The position numbers and the translations under genes are program-made. This document shows, one piece after another, positions 61,966-64,000 of a stretch of 64,000 nt of DNA. The notes beneath the pieces are model-generated. The model had not been told where the DNA came from, ran no database searches, and saw nothing but the letters and a program-made list of their open reading frames with translations. This DNA comes from Allacma fusca (taxonomy: Eukaryota > Arthropoda > Collembola > Symphypleona > Sminthuridae). Within the stretch, counting starts at the first letter, position 1; every line of letters starts with the position of its first letter. The stretch covers positions 30,752,001-30,816,000 of the forward strand of contig OX359246.1 in NCBI GenBank assembly GCA_947179485.1. Reading direction: 5' to 3'.

Positions 61966-62741
61966 ATGGCATTAAGTAAAGAATTCAAAAAATTTCGAAG
62001 TGAGTTGAATTCTCAACTTGCCCGTTTAGGAACGTTTTACGCATTTAAAGAATGGCCAGTTCCATTTATTGAGCCAAAAGATTTAGCCAATAGCGGATAT
62101 TTTTATACTCAGGTGTTGGACAGAGTTCAATGCGTCTACTGCTTAGGAATAGTTGGAGATTGGGTACCAGGTGATAAGCCAATGACTGAACACAAACGAT
62201 TTTTTCCAAGGTGTCCGTTTGTTTGTAATTCAAGCCAAATTATCAATTTGAAACCTCTAAACGCAAGATCAGTATTTGGAGTCATTATTGGTGGTGAGTT
62301 TGACGAGTGTGAATCAGGATACGAATCTCAATGACCATGTTGGCCATTATGGTTCTAAGTTTATCAGTAATGATAGAATCTTCAAAATACGAGCAATTTG
62401 TTACTAAATCGTGTGAAGTGTGTATTGATAGTAAAATGACGTATTACAAATCTATTTACAAAACCCCTCCGCTCGATTTTTTGTGTACTGAAGACAGCAT
62501 TCCGGTCGGATTTTTGGTTACCTCATATGTTCTTAACAAAGAAGATTGCAGAGGAGTGTTCAATAGGAAATCAAACAATACAAAATTGAATTACTGGATT
62601 GAAAATCATTTAAAGAACCAGAAGATTGAAAATAACTGGGAAGTATTTCATTCTGTAATGGCATTTACAGTTTCTGTGCTCCTGTATTTATTGAGTTGCT
62701 ATATTAATAAACTGTTTTTGTTTATTGAAAAATATTTGTGA
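61966..62741 (+). CDS. BIR-domain protein with a C-terminal membrane anchor
   Basis: Exon 1 (61966-62293) encodes a complete BIR domain (residues about 19-86): RLGTFYAFKEWP..., GYFYT, then C56-x2-C59-x16-H76-x6-C83, with VGDWVPGDKPMTEHKRFFPRC matching inhibitor-of-apoptosis BIRs closely. A strong donor (g|gtgagt) and an acceptor at 62367 (ttatcag) define a 74-bp phase-1 intron; exon 2 (62368-62741) then stays open to a total of 233 aa. Exon 2 begins with SCEVCIDSKM, like the first Cys pair of an IAP RING, but no full RING follows. It ends with one hydrophobic segment (FHSVMAFTVSVLLYLLSCYI). AATAAA follows the stop at once. Unspliced, the two frames would overlap by ATGA; splicing is preferred because of the donor and the phase. 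IAPs bind caspases or IAP antagonists; a membrane-bound form would act at a fixed site (inference). Confidence 0.72.
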
Positions 62742-62950
62742 ATAAAGAATAATGTTTTAACACGATTAAAATGAGTTGCCAATTAGTTTATTCAATAGTT
62801 ACTGAAACATTTAAGATTTAGATACTTTTGGTATATGTGATCGTTTAAAAAACTTTTGAGCATAAAACGAATTATTATCTACGGCTATTTCTGAAAAATT
62901 TGAGCAGAAGACTAGGTTAATCATACAGAAAATAATATTGAGGGACAAAA

Positions 62951-63817
62951 TTAAAAATTATTTGGGAGATTCACGGACTTCGGGTAGGCCTGTATCTCAT
63001 TTTGAAGCTCTGTGAGACATCGAATCAAAGATGGAATCGCCTCAGCTTGTATCCCCATTATTTTGTGAAACATGATGTCACCGTTGAGTTGACGGAGCTT
63101 CAAAAAATGCAAATAGTGTCCATACCTACGTGTAATAGAAAACTCCATTTATACGTTACTCTTAAGAAGTCAACTAAAGATTTGGTTTTCAAGCTGAATA
63201 AAATCATATAGGGAGTATGAAATACTAACCTTTCGGTCCTTGATCGACGAACACACAAGTCCAGAATCCGGTATGTGTAGTTTGAATGGAAAAACTGATC
63301 ACTGTCAGCTTCATTATTCACATGATCCTTGCCAACTGCAGTCTGCAATGGTCGGTTAAAGCTGCTGCCAAGTGGATTCACTTTGTTGCTGCTCATCGCT
63401 TCCCTTTGAACACGAACTTTTATAGCTGCTCGAACCACCGGATCGTCAATTTCTGCAGGCTATAAATATTTTTAAGTAAAATATGGGTTTAGAAATTGTA
63501 TATTTTTACCTACCTTTTGCCAATTGTATTCTGGCTGCTTGACTCGCTTCAGTGTGCTAGAAGTAGATGGAATGGGACGCTTTCGAGCTGCAGCTGCTTT
63601 TTTGTTGTCACAGGGAAGATCCTTTGGACCATCGTTCAACACCATGCAGTTCTCGTCCATGGAGTCTTCGAAGTCATAGTCGTCCACTAACTGAGAACAA
63701 ATATCCTGGCTGCACTCAGGCATTGGCTTTGCAAACGTTTCTGTAAATACACACAATGCAATTAGAACATACAAAGTTGTAGCTAAACTATGTGTACTTA
63801 CGTTTTCTTCCAGACAT
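62951..63817 (-). CDS. unrecognised four-exon gene, basic protein
   Basis: Exons 63817-63802, 63740-63514, 63459-63230 and 63125-62951 join in matching phases (aaac|gtaagt; aaag|gtaggt; aaag|gttagt donors, all with AG acceptors) to 215 aa. It starts MSGRKQTFAKPMPECSQD, has an acidic stretch (DDYDFEDSMDE), then a basic Ala-rich run (KKAAAARKRPIP) that could be a nuclear localisation signal. The C-terminal part is mixed helix (FLKLRQLNGDIMFHKIM; LIRCLTELQNEIQ). No signal peptide or membrane segment. I do not recognise it. Consistent splice sites and a TATA box 55 bp upstream of the ATG make the gene itself well supported. Confidence 0.72.
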
Positions 63818-63869
63818 TGTTGCTCACAAAAGTTGGAGTGAAACTGAAAATACTAAGAGCGTACTCCGC

Positions 63870-63877
63870 TTTATATA
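63870..63877 (-). promoter_or_regulatory. TATA box of the four-exon gene
   Basis: TATATAAA on the minus strand, 53 bp before the ATG at 63817, within CGGGTGTATATAAAGCGG. Position fits a very short 5' UTR. Confidence 0.55.
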
Positions 63878-63900
63878 CACCCGCGGAATGTAGAGTTTGG

Positions 63901-63909
63901 TATAAAAAG
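63901..63909 (+). promoter_or_regulatory. TATA box of the right-edge gene
   Basis: TATAAAAAGG on the plus strand, about 60 bp before the ATG at 63965. With the TATA box at 63870 it forms a compact divergent promoter of about 150 bp between two start codons. Confidence 0.55.
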
Positions 63910-63964
63910 GTTGGGCCATTAGTAATATAAGAATTAGTTCAAAACTGGACGAGAGAGAATCAAC

Positions 63965-64000
63965 ATGAATCGCTACCTGAGAAATATACGCTGTCCCGAA
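63965..64000 (+). CDS. start of a gene running off the right edge
   Basis: ATG opens MNRYLRNIRCPE and the window ends. The only support is the well-placed TATA box and the CAAC context before the ATG. Nothing can be said about function. Confidence 0.35.
   Translation, partial: MNRYLRNIRCPE

Noticed and set aside
62331-62741. A separate second ORF overlapping the BIR ORF by ATGA.
   Set aside because: A strong GTGAGT donor at 62294 and an AG acceptor at 62367 join the BIR exon to this frame in phase, so one spliced protein is simpler.

Overview
The window looks like a piece of an AT-rich arthropod nuclear genome, possibly a springtail or related non-insect hexapod (inference). The reasons are short phase-consistent GT-AG introns (about 50-280 bp), a DUF4789 protein, a DUF229 protein, a cluster of insect-type seven-transmembrane gustatory-like receptors, a CYP2-clan P450 fragment, a BIR protein, and very dense DNA transposons. 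I see no prokaryotic or organellar features.

Layout. 0.7-4.3 kb: a DUF4789-like membrane-anchored Cys-rich protein (+) and a DUF229 protein (-), tail to tail. 6.3-47.7 kb: eight members of one two-exon receptor family, all on the minus strand. Four are open end to end: A at 6.3-7.7 kb, C at 21.7-23.0, F at 36.4-37.9 and H at 43.8-45.1, each about 390 aa. Member I at 46.3-47.7 is a divergent open gene. B (13.2-15.5), E (32.7-34.9) and G (39.1-40.8) are each split by a single inserted element and are otherwise open with correct exon lengths. D (31.4-32.3) is a chimeric remnant. C and E with their flanks are a segmental duplication. 48.6-51.1 kb holds two candidate small secreted proteins. 51-60 kb is mostly repeats, a decayed psq/pogo-type DNA-binding segment and gene remnants. 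60.1-61.3 kb carries the N-terminal half of a P450. 62.0-62.7 kb carries a BIR-domain protein with a predicted C-terminal membrane anchor. 63.0-63.8 kb is an unrecognised four-exon gene (-), sharing a divergent TATA-containing promoter with a gene that runs off the right edge.

The most striking structure is a set of at least eleven hAT-like non-autonomous elements with 8-bp target duplications (seven exact, one exact only after shifting the end, three with one mismatch). Each family is filled, usually next to its ends, with its own short repeated word in both orientations: GGAACGG, CTAGTCAAGTC, CAGGGATTTTT, CTTCCTTC, CGAGTACGAGT, ATAGGCTAGG, GTTACGTTAC, GGGTACGGGTA, CAAGTTCAAGT or GGATCGGAT. 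They nest inside one another up to three deep and have landed in receptor exons. Tc1/pogo-like, Harbinger-like and retroposed insertions add to this. No hAT transposase is visible here, so the elements must depend on a source elsewhere.

The receptors presumably act in contact or taste chemoreception. The repeats appear to drive turnover of the receptor array by insertional inactivation, duplication and chimera formation.
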